From Spongospora subterranea f. sp. subterranea (taxonomy: Eukaryota; Endomyxa: Phytomyxea; Phytomyxea; Plasmodiophorida): a DNA stretch of 64,000 nucleotides. The translations under genes were made by a program, and so were the position numbers. The stretch is from assembly GCA_049724395.1 (NCBI GenBank), contig JAUGWO010000023.1:62001-126000 (forward strand), written 5' to 3'. The notes beneath the pieces are model-generated. The model saw only the letters and a list, made by a program, of their open reading frames with translations, had not been told where the DNA came from and searched no databases. Shown here piece after piece: positions 46,414 through 57,540 of the stretch; within the stretch, counting starts at the first letter, position 1, and each line of letters starts with the position of its first letter.

Positions 46414-48203
46414 TTATCGGATTTGAGTCTTTATCGACATTGACAGCCGTACACGCCGTCGGAGACCCGACATCTCGATCGCTTTCTTAATATCATCTGT
46501 GGAAATTCAGCTTTTATCGTCTGTTATTGTAATGCCAAGCGCCGAATATATTCACCAACCAATCCATAAATCACAATCGTCCATACTCTTTGCCGCTACC
46601 TTAATGGACTTGCTGGGGCTCCGCAGCTCAAATGAGTTCTCTGGCAGTTTTTTTACTGTTAATCCGGCGATAGGAATGATGCGCTTCAAGGCGACGGGCG
46701 ACGTTTCCGTTTTCGGCTGTCCGTACAGGAAAAGCTGACAACAAAATGAATGGTATTGTGTTCAACGCATTCATATAACCTTACGTCGTCACAAAGAACA
46801 CAAACCAGTAGCCGCATTTTGTTTCCAAATATCCTTCCTGGCACGAACTATTCCACTGTTAAATAGGCGTCTTCAACCTATTGCAGGCGAGAACCTTCCA
46901 AAGCACTCCAGATCGAATTAAGAATCGAGTCCCATTATGTATGGCGATTCTTCCTTGGAACCAGTTGTTCTGGACCTGTTTCAGTGCCTGTACGCCGGAA
47001 TAGGATCTGATGGCGGTGATTTCCTGGGCTAGCGACGCCATTGTCGCCAGCGCGGTCGTCAGGTTATCGCTCGGCGTCACGTCCAGGGCCCGGTGCAGTT
47101 TCATTAGCCGGGCGAGACTGACCAACGTTCGTGGGACTTATATCGCCATCATTGTCAGTAAGGGCATCGATCACCATACAACAGGGCAGCCATTACCCCG
47201 ATTCAGCGACGCGAACAACATCGCAGGAAAGTCAAACTTCTTACAGGCGAAAATGTCATTGAACGCTGGCGATTCCTGGGATATCTTCTGAAACGTCGTC
47301 AAGCATTGACCTGAACGCGGCGGAGATCCCAGTCATTTGGGTCACATGGCGCTGTCGATTGGAATGTGGTACCGTGTTGGGCAACGACCTGCCTATACAG
47401 GTCGAACAGTGGCATATAGAGCAGGATCACGGTCGGCATGTTGTCCAGCAGAGCGCCATCTGCTCGGAGCTGCATCACGTGGAAATACATTCCCTGGTCG
47501 AGATGGAACCGCAGCCGTGTGTTGGTGAAGATGGCGCTGATATCGTCGGCGGCGACGACATTTCCAGCGGCCGAGATCGCGTCCATGATGTCAACCTGGG
47601 CAACAGTTCGCCCGTTTTAGTATCGGGGGCAGAGATCGATCGATTTGTGTGATCTGATCGATTACCAGGTCCTTCAGCATTTTCCGATAGAAGCGCTGGA
47701 TCAGCCAGAACTCCTCCACGATATCGTGAGCGCCAACCTCCCAGGTCAGTCGGCTGGCCGGCAACCGCTCCGCATCACGGTTCCCATCCGACGTGAACGC
47801 CATGTCGTTGAGCTCGAGATCGTCGGTCTCCGACGCATAGCCATCGTGGCGATCGCCGTCGACCCCGTCCCGCTTACGATCGGGACCGTCGCCGGAATCG
47901 CGGGGGTTCGGGGCCAAGACCTCCATTAGGGCAACTGCCTGATCCGGGCCGTAATTGCACAACCGCCGTAAATGGATAATGGCCATATCCCCCGTTTAAT
48001 CCAGAATACAAAAGATCGTTCCGGAATGTGCAAAAAAAATCATCGGTCGACACGTTTATTCCGAGCCGATTTCGAGTCGACACCGAATTACTGATCGAGA
48101 TATGAACGCCCTCAACAAACCAGTCGCGAATTATCTTCTCGATTCTCTTGGCAAGTTCCTGTGTGACCCTGGGTTTGGTTCGTAATTCTGTAGAGGTGGG
48201 CAA
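46414..48203 (-). CDS. Rho guanine-nucleotide exchange factor with DH-PH module (gene 1)
   Basis: Rho-family GTPase activator. Minus-strand blocks: 47986..47591 (acidic lead, then EEFWLIQRFYRKMLKDLV, the start of the DH helix bundle), 47586..47299 (ISAIFTNTRLRFHLD... and TVILLYMPLFDLYRQVVAQH) and 47125 to about 46890 (SLARLMKLHRALDV... end of DH, into a PH strand RFLIRSGVLWK). Short exons then rebuild PH: FVPGRIFGNKMRLLVCVLCDD, LFLYGQPKTE, SFELRSPSKSIKV, and the last helix WIDDIKKAIEM after a 62-nt intron. The stop is at 46414, 72 nt from the convergent DDX11 stop. The 5' end is uncertain: a frame with ELAKRIEKIIRDWF lies upstream to 48203 without a clear ATG. Confidence 0.78.
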
Positions 48204-48298
48204 TGCGGAGTGGGCGGGTCAGGGTGTTGTCGCCATGTGGTCCAGGTCACGGCGATAATAATTAGGTGTCGCCATCCACTCCTGGTCGTCGTCGAGCC

Positions 48299-48647
48299 AT
48301 GATGTTCGTGTCGCGCTTCCGCCGCTCCTTGTCCAACCTGCCTGGGTCCATACAGGAGCAGATCGCATTGCGGCTGCGTTCATCGCTGAAAGAGCCGGTT
48401 GTTGACGTTGTCGACACATCTGGAGGATGCGGTAAATGGCACAGCCAATCCGATATCAAAAATGTCATCCGAGACCGATTTTTCAGGCACGTTTTTGTCC
48501 GTTCGCGTTGTGTCTAGCGAGTTCGAGGGTATCGGAACAGCCCAGCGTCATCGCGTGATCAACAACCTGATCAAGGAATGGATCCCGTCTATCCATGGTC
48601 TGACGATCACGGCCTTATCCCCTGGCGATCTCAATAAACCCCTATAA
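48299..48647 (+). CDS. BOLA3-like mitochondrial BolA protein
   Basis: BolA-fold protein that works with monothiol glutaredoxin in mitochondrial Fe-S cluster delivery to lipoate synthase and others. 97 residues from exons 48299..48431 and 48487..48647, separated by a 55-nt intron. Splicing creates DTSGGCGTFLSVRVVSSEF, which matches the BOLA3 signature around the cluster-ligand Cys (D-x-SGGCG). GTAQRHRVINNLIKEWIPSIHGLTI follows (BolA RHRxVNxxL, with the conserved His). The start MMFVSRFRRSLSNL is Arg/Ser/Phe-rich and looks like a mitochondrial presequence. It is divergent from the first RhoGEF gene. Confidence 0.9.
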
Positions 48648-48887
48648 ACCGCCCGCCCCAAAAGCCCATCTCTCCATCGACCTTATAGAACGGTCATCGC
48701 CCTTTTCCACATCCTGTGTATTCAAGACCAAACGTCCACCGCTTTTTTTCGAATTCGTCTTCATCACGTTGTCCAGTCTGATCCAGTGCCCAATAATCAG
48801 CGACTGTATTGCCGTAACGTGGCCAGTGGTCATTAGCCGGTAACAGCAGGGCGGTCCAGGTACAGTACATCAGCAACTCGCCCGGCG

Positions 48888-49997
48888 ATGGATCCGCCGT
48901 CGTCGCCGCCCGTCCCCGGCCTCATATTGCCAACGCGTCTAGCGTTCAACACGCCGGCCCGACCTCGTGCGCCGGATGCCGGTCAAGCTGGCCCAGGGAC
49001 GGTGGCTCCCAGATCGTCCAGACGCGTCGTGAATGGTAATCGAACAGGGTTGATCCCAACCAATTATTCCTGAATTGCATGACGCGCCTATTTAGTGAAA
49101 TCGCGATATCTGTCGTCCGTTTCTGTGCCGAAGAAACGTCCTGTTGAGGAGAAAGAGTCGTCGAAGACCCCGTCGTCCAGCAAGACCCCATCCACGATCA
49201 AACGGTCATCGTCGGTCCGCAAAGTCAGGCCGAACACTCCAGGAGCGGGATTGGCGTCGATCAGGAAAATGCGGGTGAACGCGAGGCTGTCGTCGGTTGT
49301 TCCAAAAGAGGAATCCGTTCCTGGAACGGTTGCGGCTGGTCCTATGGTCGGACAGCAACGTCACGATAAGGAAGGTAATAAGGTCACGTCCAGGGCGCAG
49401 CTCATTCGCGCCTCGCAACTGCTCGCCAATGTGATGGCGCAGTGCGCGTTTGCCCGCGCCCTGCTGGCGCAGACGCAGGACCGATCAAGGAGGGCGTTCA
49501 TGGACTGGAGCATGGCGGTTCACGATTCGATATTGTCCAAACATCGCCAAAGGACCAATCTCGCCCTTTACCTCCAACGTCAACAAGTTCATCACGCGAT
49601 CGATAACGTCCTGGATGATCAGAAAGGCGCAGGCAAGCTGAGGGCGCTTCTGAAAACCACATTGCCGAAGCACGCGGCGCTGGTCAACGCTGTCAACGCA
49701 TCGTCCTGTCATTTACCCACGGCCAACCTATACTGGTCGTCCGACGAGGCGCTGCTGGAATCGCTCCAGCGCTGTCAGGCGGTGCTGGGTCGCGTTTTCC
49801 ACAAGACGCACGACGCCGCGGATCGTGTTCGCGCCCTGGAACAGGCGGTCGCCACCATGGCGACCATGATCCGCAAGGAATCGTCGACCATGGCCCACAT
49901 CACAACGTTGCTCTCGAAAATGTCGTCGCTGGAGAACGCCGAGCGTAGTCTGCGCATCCACCTACTGCAAAACCGCCACGCCAATCTCCTCAAGTAA
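48888..49997 (+). CDS. HAUS8-like augmin subunit
   Basis: Augmin (HAUS) recruits gamma-tubulin to existing microtubules; subunit 8 supplies the microtubule-binding tail. 349 residues from exons 48888..49035 and 49096..49997. Removing the 60-nt intron creates VVNVKSRYLSS, the short V-(K/E)-SRYL motif typical of HAUS8/AUG8. The N-terminus is basic, Pro/Ser-rich and disordered, as in the family. The C-terminal 200 residues are helical with spacing similar to HAUS8 (SQLLANVMAQCAFARALLAQTQ ... ALLESLQRCQAVLGRVF). Sequence similarity outside the motif is low. Weighing the tail, motif and helix pattern together, HAUS8 is the best guess. It is GC-richer than its surroundings. Confidence 0.6.
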
Positions 49998-50058
49998 AAC
50001 CTAATTATGATTCAAAACACGCGGCGCTCACTCGAACATTATTATTCGCTTTATACTA

Positions 50059-52019
50059 CTACTCCCACGAATTGGACTCGGAAAGATCATCGTCGTCGTG
50101 CTGGACGAACCGTCGATACCGATCCAGTGACGACTGAAGCTGCACGTGCAGATCGCGTTCGAACTCCGGCGTCCGCTGTTGCTTTGGGCCGGCGACGACC
50201 TTTCTCAGTTCCTTCCCCGCTCTGATATCGGACAGAAACAATAGTGGTTGTTGATGTGTCGTTGGCGCCGGACGCTCGTGGGCCGAAACAGAGACGCTCC
50301 TCCTCGATTCGCATCGGGTCGGTGCCGAATTCCTTCGGGTCTGCAGAGTCGTTTTTAGCGGGAACGGCGGCGGCGGCGGCGGTGGCGGAGGCAGAATGTC
50401 TAAATCCAGATCGCGCTCGGCGATGTTCTCCTCAGTGACACGCGCTGGATCATTCCGGTCTTCCACCGGATCGTCGTCGTCGTCGTCGGAATTCTCCACA
50501 GGCTCGGGCGGATCGTGTCCGGATTGGCCGTCGTGCCGGTCGGATTGTGTTGGATTCACGAACGGTTCAGACGGCGGCGGAATCGCTTCGGCACCGGTGG
50601 GTTTGGCGATTATCGCGGCGCCACCCGTGTTGTTTCCCGTCGGCATCGGTCGAACGCTGATCGATTTCGACGCTTCTGGAGGGTCGAACATACTTTGCAC
50701 GCGTCGCCCCCTTTTCTGAACAACACCGTTGAACAAACGAACACGACAACCCGAAAACGGTAAATGCACTAACGCCATCGGTCTGGTGAATTACAGTACG
50801 ATACTTCTTCTTCAGGATCATCTTCTCGAACTCGACGCCGTCCGCCGGAACCGGTTGCCCGACCAACTCGGACTGCAGCAGTTTGTAGTTGCCGATGGCC
50901 TTGTTCAGCACCTCCATCCACCCCAGCTTGTCCTCGGCGCTTTTCGCCACGATTGTCAGCGGTTTGGTCTTCGACACGATGAAGAACGCGTTGTGGATCG
51001 GGTTGTTGGGCTTCTCCGGAATGTCGGCGATCGACATATCCGACAGCTGCAGCACGTGCTTGACCTTGGACGACTGGACGGCGGTTCGAATCGACGCGTA
51101 CAGGAGCATATCGTTGAACAGAACGAACAGATATCGTTTCGATTTGTGCAAGCGCGACTTCTTCTGGAACATCTTGTCGAGCTCGCCGAACTTCAACACC
51201 AATCGCGACGGGCTGACCAGATCGACGCTCCCCTTGAACAGCTTCTCCTGGAACTTCACGACCTGACGTCGCTGGGCGTCGTCCTTCAGGTTGTTGGACA
51301 CGTGATCGGCGACCTAAACGTGGTCGCGCGCGTTGGAACAACGAATGAATTCAGCCGTTGGCGACGAGGGCCATCGTTACCTGGTGGATGGCGCGAATGG
51401 CGTTAAGAACGTCGACGCTGGCGTCGGTCCCGTCCGGCAGTTTGCTGAGGAGCGCCGCCAGGAACACGATGTACTGGGGCAGGCGAAACAACGGCCCCTC
51501 CATCAGCTTGTGGACGGGGCGATTACCGCAGCACCGCTCGCTGATGTTCAGGAACTCCTGGAAGCGGCTCTTGCGGCGGCGCAGCTGCAGCAGGGTCTGG
51601 ACGGCCGCCTTCTGCCGGTTGATGTAGTTGGCGTACAGCTTGAAGTACGGGATCATCTGGGTCATGATCAGGCCGAATTGCGACGTCAGGTTGCCGGCCA
51701 ATCGCGCCGCCAACAGCTCCTTATAGAGCCGGCTGTTGACGGCGAATATCCCCCCGATATTCAGGAATATGCTGTCGATCTCGATCTCGGTCAAGATGGG
51801 GCAATTCTCCTGGTTATGGCAGCGCAGGCGCTTCTCGAAGTGTTCGCTGAGCAGGCGCAAACCTTCCTGGACGTAAACCCCCTCGCTCGATAGGAACGCG
51901 TCGCAGATCTGATCGGCGTTCATGGTCGATAGATTGGATGGGATCTGGGGAACGGCCGTAATACTGTCATCGTGTTTAATGGACGACGCTAATGAGACCT
52001 GGCGATGTGTGTCGGCCAT
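50059..52019 (-). CDS. Rho guanine-nucleotide exchange factor with DH-PH module (gene 2)
   Basis: 609 residues from exons 52019..51366, 51313..50795 and 50715..50059; introns are 52 and 79 nt, all in frame. The DH domain covers residues about 35-240: FLSSEGVYVQEGLRLL, IEIDSIFLNIGGIFAVNSRLYKEL, FGLIMTQMIPYFKLYANYINRQ, LFRLPQYIVFLAALLSKL (the CR3-like helix) and NAIRAIHQVTMAL. The PH domain (about 270-370) has KSKRYLFVLFNDMLLYA, IHNAFFIVSKTKPLTIVA and GWMEVLNKAI. The C-terminus is disordered and charged (ENSDDDDDDPVED) with a run of ten prolines, a possible SH3 or profilin ligand. The start at 52019 was preferred to an in-frame ATG upstream encoding a Tyr/Ile run from an AT repeat. Confidence 0.85.
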
Positions 52020-52073
52020 CGGACGCCCCTCGGAATATATATATATATAGATAGATATATAGACTATCGCCAC

Positions 52074-53482
52074 CTCCCCGCCCCTTCACCACTCAACACA
52101 TTCTATGAGACGAGATTGGGGGGCGCGCGTGCCCTAGTTTATTGATATCGCCCACAGCCGGGTCGATCAACAGGTCGCCATCCGTGCGACGACCGACGAT
52201 TGCGCCATTGATTCCTGTGGGGGTTTAATCTCCTGATTGGTTCAAAGGGCGCAGTTGAATCGGATTAGGGCCCAAATCCTTCCCCTCAATCGCACGAGGT
52301 TCCGATATGAACCGGAACCTCATGGCGACCGAACACTATTCAGGGACACTGATAAATGATATTGGTTTCGGGTCCAACAGCCAATTATCAACTCCCACAC
52401 GACAAATTGGGCTTTTCGAGATTGCCCCTCCATGTAATATTGTCTATTTTTCTTCGATGTTGTTTTTTTCTTGGTTCAAATAACAGGTTCCGGAAAGCAT
52501 GCCCAGGCCATTCACACTACCTGTAGTGCAATCAATTACAAAACCATCAGTGAATCTTGGTTTGACAATTAATTGTTTTGCGTGCTCACTTATCGCGACC
52601 TGACAAATTACTTTTCAAAACGAGACAGGTATTTTATTGATCGCGTACAGCTCTCGAAGGTGTGTTGATGTACACGGTGCAATCTTCGTCTCCTCAAAAC
52701 GCTGATCCAACTATCCACACAAGTGACGCCGCCTGGCAATGTGAGCCCCAGAACCCCGATAGGTCAACGTCCTCCTCAATCTTGCGGGGGCGTCAGACGA
52801 CGGTTTTTGTGACAGGAGAAGGCAACGTCCGCCGTGGCGTTGCCACGACGTCAGCGACGTTTGCCAACGTATTTCGATCTTTACGAGTCCCCTTCGCGCT
52901 AAGTCATTGATGAAGTGGTGTCTAAGATCAATAAGGTTCGAACGCCTGTGCAAGTTCCCTGTTCGTATCCAGCGCTATCGCGCTTTAATTGTCGTCAAAC
53001 ACACCATCGTTGGCAGAGCCACGCCTGCTCCGATCAAGCGCCGACAGATTCACAACTCCTTCGCCAGATCAGAGATATCAACGTATTCCGGCCTCTGTCG
53101 AGGACTTAGTACGAAGAATCGATTACGTTGGGCGTGAGGAACAACGTAGACGACATCATGACAACGCCAATTGCCGGAGCCTTCTCCTGTCACAAAGACC
53201 CGCCTCCTTAAGACTGACGAGAATGTTGAACGTAACTTGGGGTGTAAATGGTCGCGTTAGCTGGATGACCACCAAACGCTAATTATCAGCCGGACCAGTG
53301 CCAATGATGTCGCCAACCAACAGTACCCCGCCTGCCATCGATATTGGTTGGGGCGGGTTGACTTTCCCGTCGCGGTCAGCGTGGCCTCGTCACCCGTGGT
53401 TGCTATAACGCGGGCGTAACGTTGGATTCGGTGATGATGTTACTACGGGCGGAGGCCAAGTACAGGTAGGTAGCCCAGGGCC
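52074..53482. repeat. Spacer with an imperfect inverted repeat
   Basis: Upstream of the second RhoGEF and C2orf69 genes. The segment near 52801-52842 (TTTTTGTGACAGGAGAAGG then GGCGTTG) is the reverse complement of 53161-53204 with mismatches, and weaker similarity extends on both sides. Several overlapping short frames between 52660 and 53280 show no domain. It may be an old transposon with degraded termini; no transposase was recognised. Confidence 0.5.
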
Positions 53483-54544
53483 ATGGCGCTAGACCTGGAC
53501 CGGGGTATCGCCCTGACCTGGCATCCGGATCTGGCCGGGATCGACCCGGGTCATGTCAACAGCGTGTTATGTGCCATCGATGATAGGCGGCGGCAGTCGC
53601 GATGCGCCCTGTTATTCCCTGGAGATATCATGCAGGAGCAACGCCTGATCAATCCACATTTCAATGAGTGGTCGTTCGAACAGGCGGCGGTCAAGTTCCT
53701 TACCAACGATCCATCCATTGGTATGGTAGCTTTGATCAAACCCAGCAAACGGATCGGCGAAGTGTCATGTTTTGCGAATTTTGCCTCCGTTTCCCAAGTC
53801 GGAAGCGCAAAGCTGTACGACAAATTCGGGAACACCTCTGTGAGTATCTTTATTTTTTGTTCTTGCAAAACATTCAACTGCCAGCACTGCAAACGCCATG
53901 GCGGACACCTCAGGATTGTACTCAACATCGCTATTAGGAACATCTAATTGGTCTACTCAACAGTTTACGCCGATCATTGGGCAATTGCCCTCAGGTCCGA
54001 CACGTTGTTCTCGTCGGGTTTTCTCGTGGAGGAATCGTGCTGAACCAGGTACATTTGCCGAACCGTAGCCTAGCGTTATTTTGAGATCCTGGCCCAGCTG
54101 GTGACAGAATTGGCTCATTATGAGAATGACCAGTTGTGGTCGTGTATTGACGAGGTACGATGGCTGGATTCGGGGAACAGCCCAGATGTGGGTGCGTTCC
54201 CGCTAGATGAACAGGCAATGCAAGCGTTTGGCCGAATGGTCAAATCCAGGGTGATCAAGGTCTTAATCTGCGGTACTCCTTTCCAATGGAATGACCCTTG
54301 TAAGAAAATCACGTCTGAGGTTGTTCGAATAGCCTAACGATAATCGCAAACAGTTCGGCGCCATGTTGTTGCCGAGCGCCGTCTATTTACCAGGATATTG
54401 CACGAACATGCGCAAACGCCACAGTTCTGCGTGCGATATTATTTCGTCGATGAAATGCCCAACATAGGCAATCACTTTGAAGTTCTCACGTCGCATTTGG
54501 ACCCGTTATCTGGAGTGGATATAACTGATGACAACAATACATAG
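53483..54544 (+). CDS. C2orf69-like mitochondrial protein (alpha/beta-hydrolase-like)
   Basis: C2orf69 is a mitochondrial protein with a hydrolase-like fold, disrupted in a human multisystem disease. Blocks: 53483..53839, a middle part not fully resolved, a block ending 54048, then 54098..54319 and 54377..54544; introns in the last part are 49 and 57 nt. Phrases match the family in order: CALLFPGDIMQEQ, NEWSFEQAAVKF, LIKPSKRIGEVSCFANF, VVLVGFSRGGIVLNQLVTEL (nucleophile-elbow-like GFSRGG), EVRWLDSG, VLICGTPFQWNDP and YYFVDEMPNIGNHFEVLT (family SIENHF, with the His). The Ser, Asp and His of a possible catalytic set are all present. Between 53840 and 53995 the exact splicing is not settled. Confidence 0.85.
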
Positions 54545-54762
54545 CTGGTATCCCATCTTGATCGTCCTTCGGTTTATAGAACTTCGCGCGAAAAAACGTC
54601 CGTCAAGAATAAAGTGCCCAATCCATGGAGATTTGATAACAGGCGTGTTAAGTGTCGCCATCCTTACGCAATTGGGCGATTGCGATCGGTATCCTCAACC
54701 AATGAAGTACGAACACAACATATATGTATTATGATCCCATAATAATGTAATACAGGACCAGC

Positions 54763-55098
54763 ATGCAACAGGCATCGATGGCACGCTCAGCGAATCGGAT
54801 CGCCAACTACCTCCAGCAAACCCACGCTAGAGAGCAAACTCCAAGTGCAGCTACCACTTCTGATGGTCTTAGTGTCTCTCTCGAGGTCAACGGTCGCGTA
54901 TGCCTTGGACGACTCCAAGATCATCCGAATCACGTGCGCTTGTATGACAAGCGTGCCACCCTCAATTCATCACTGGTTTTGTTGCCGTTTGTATTTGGGG
55001 GAAATGCTAGTGGCATTTTAGTGAATGTACTCGATGACCACTTCCAGGTTGCCTTTGCATCAGTGCCGCCTGTGAAACTCTGTACGGTGATGGAGTAA
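54763..55098 (+). CDS. Small hypothetical protein (111 residues)
   Basis: An ATG-initiated frame with an Ala/Gln/Arg start (SMARSANRIANYLQQTHARE) and a compact beta-like second half (VSLEVNGRVCLGRL...VRLYDKRATL...VLLPFVFGGNASGIL). No family is recognised. It lies 220 nt downstream of C2orf69 on the same strand and borders the repeat island. Its coding status rests only on composition and length. Confidence 0.4.
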   Translation: MQQASMARSANRIANYLQQTHAREQTPSAATTSDGLSVSLEVNGRVCLGRLQDHPNHVRLYDKRATLNSSLVLLPFVFGGNASGILVNVLDDHFQVAFASVPPVKLCTVME

Positions 55099-55309
55099 TG
55101 CGGAAACAATCTGAACAGCGCGTATTGTCACCGGCGGAAACGGCTTTTGGAACGTCATTCCATATATGAGCTGGAAAACCAGAGCCGTGAGGAATCTCTT
55201 ACATGCCTAGGATTTTTTGATATTCCAACAAGGTGCCAGCGTAGCTGGCGTTCGTCGTGTAGAAACTGAAAACTAGAGTGAAATTTGCCTTCGTTGATTA
55301 AAAGCTTCT

Positions 55310-57115
55310 CAACGATTCGTCAACGACAATCAAGTATCAGAAGCTCACTCTATTTTTCAGATCCTAACGACGGACGCCCCTAGTAGAAATAACGGCATGC
55401 TTGCACTTTGCTGAATTCCCTCACGTTTGCTCATCGCTGCTACCGATGAACCAAAGATTGACCGACGCGTCCGGATCGCATATGTTGGGGGGCGGTTTCG
55501 TGTGGTTCCGCTCGGTTAGTGGAGTTCATTCCATCACTCGTCTGAACCTGGTGCCGCACTGTGTTGGATCATGATTTCTTTTCGCATCCGAGATTATGCA
55601 GTGAAGAACCCTTTTCGAACATGTATTTGGGCTGTGTCGGATGTTTGATCAGGAACTCACAGTTCGTGGATTCTGTCAGTATACGAACAAGGTTAACCCC
55701 CCAAGAATCGGCATGTCAAAGCGATTTGAACGTTGGAGGGCGAGATGACATGAGCGGTTCTGTGGCCTCGTTCAAATGGTGCCACCACGAACCTCCACTA
55801 ATCCCGTTGTTGTAGGTTTGTCATCGGGCAGCTGTGGAAATCCTTTCCAGATGACGTCGAAAGAGCCGTCGTCAAAATGGAGAACTACAAAGACGGGCGC
55901 CGCATCTCCATGCGCTGGTGGTGTTTCGTGCTCGTCATCGACAGCAGCTGCGATCGGCTACAAAATTGGATGCCTTGGCTGGGAAGCGTGGCCATTATCT
56001 AGTGTGGTGTTTCTTTCCACAATTTCTGCTACAATTTACAGTGTCAATAAGTCAGTTGTATTACGCATGTTGTCGTTCAACGACGTTGGCACATCGAGGT
56101 CAGACTTGATCAAATGGTGTCGGGAAATGCGTCACATATTGGTGAGGAAGCTGGATGACGCCGAACTCGGGCCGATGAAGCGCTTCGGAGACCACGAGAT
56201 GTAGAACTCCTTGGAACAACGCCCCCACATACTCCATTGTAATCGACTTTGGCAACCGCAGGATCGAACGGAATGTAATCCGTGACCGCATTGCGAGCAA
56301 TGTCAATATTATGACATTGACACACTGGGGAATTGCAGTGAAGTGACAGCGATGATGGTGACCCATCCAGGCAACGTGGGAGCGTTGTTCCAAGGAGTTC
56401 TACATCTCGTGGTTTCCGAAGCGCTTCATCGGCCCGAGGTCGGCGTAATCCAGCTTCCTCACCAATATGTGATGCATTTCCCTGCTGATCATATTGGTGA
56501 GGATTCGACACCATTTCATCAGGTCTGTCCTCGATGTGCCAACGTCGTTGACCGACAATATGCGTAATACAACTGACATATTGACAACAATCACCACAAC
56601 AACTGACATATTGACAACAATCACCACAACAACTGACATATTGACAACAATCACCACAGCAACAGATTTGATGGGTATTACCGATCAGCGATAATAAAAT
56701 ATTGGTCAGTTCGCTCAGTTCTGGCCACATCAGATGAATGTTGTCAAAAATTCAACTCGAAAGCGCTCTGCGTCCAGAATCACATTCTTCAGTTCACCGT
56801 TGTTTCGTGTGCATGTAGTTTCTGACGGAACAAATCTCAATAAACATATTTCACCTGCAGTACATAGATCCGAAAGTCTGAAGCAGTTGCACAACAATTT
56901 TCCGTGCCAACTCCTGAAGAATATCGGATCTCGTCAGCACTTCTGTTTCCCAACATACGCGATCCGGACGCGTCGGTCAATTTTTGGTTCATCGGTAGCA
57001 GCAATGGGCAGACGTTATTTTCACTAGAAGCGTCCATCGTTAGGATCTGAAAAATAGAGTGAGCTTCTGATACTTGATAGTCGTTGATAAATCGTTGAGA
57101 GGATTTTTATCAAAC
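55310..57115. mobile_element. PiggyBac-like transposon relic arranged as a nested foldback
   Basis: The left end 55310..55500 (plus) and right end 57115..56925 (minus) are inverted copies of one segment: CAAGTATCAGAAGCTCACTC and CTACCGATGAACCAAA occur in both, with small changes. The plus strand between about 55680 and 55990 reads, across frameshifts, TNKVNPPRIGMSKRFERW, MSGSVASFKW and MENYKDGRRISMRWWCFVLVID. This order (N-K/R-PPIGM, KW near a DDE strand, RWW before a hydrophobic helix) resembles the C-terminal half of PiggyBac-type transposases. A second, inner inverted pair lies at about 56040..56240 and 56390..56600. TTAA duplications were not confirmed. The assignment is moderate. Confidence 0.55.
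56571..56660. repeat. Three tandem 30-bp units
   Basis: The unit AACTGACATATTGACAACAA plus TCACCACAAC is repeated at 56571, 56601 and 56631, the last with one change. On the minus strand each unit encodes ten residues, CCGDCCQYVS, inside an open frame at 56110..56730, but the frame belongs to the transposon relic. Confidence 0.92.
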
Positions 57116-57540
57116 GACGACCAATCTTACTCTGTTTTTTCACCGGAGACGTAATTTTAACAACAGATCATTCGGGGGTAAATCTGCATGCTGTTCCAAA
57201 CAATCTGTTGCGAGCCAGTTCTTTGGATTTTCAATTTGCCTGTCATAGATGAAGCGTCCATTGGCATGTCGAGTTCACTTGAAATTTGCGGAATACCTCA
57301 CTCCAAGGATCAAGATTTTGCAGGACTTTGCACCGTTTGAGCATTTGCGTTGCAGTGTTGTTAAAGAGCTCCACCTTGACGCGTTGGCGAGAACGCTCGC
57401 AAAAATCGTGAGGGCCTAACTTTCAGCACGATAACACATTGATGATGGAAATCCATGCCTCATGTGTAGCATGGGCATTACAACAGCCAAGAGAGTTCGG
57501 GTTCCCATCTGAAAATACTGGTAGTCAGCTGGAAGATGCG
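57116..57540. other. Spacer between foldback and satellite array
   Basis: No coding frame or RNA gene was recognised. It is probably further decayed transposon sequence, since it lies between two repeat blocks. Confidence 0.35.

Noticed and set aside
47359-47929. Several plus-strand frames opposite the first RhoGEF
   Set aside because: Shadows of the DH domain on the minus strand.
50729-51406. Long plus-strand frames opposite the second RhoGEF (also 51333-51893)
   Set aside because: They are Leu/Gln/Asp-rich shadows of the DH-PH coding strand caused by GC-rich codon use; the minus strand has clear domains.
52931-52955. GGTTCGAACGCC as a possible tRNA T-arm
   Set aside because: The flanks cannot form a T-stem or an acceptor stem, and no anticodon arm was found upstream.
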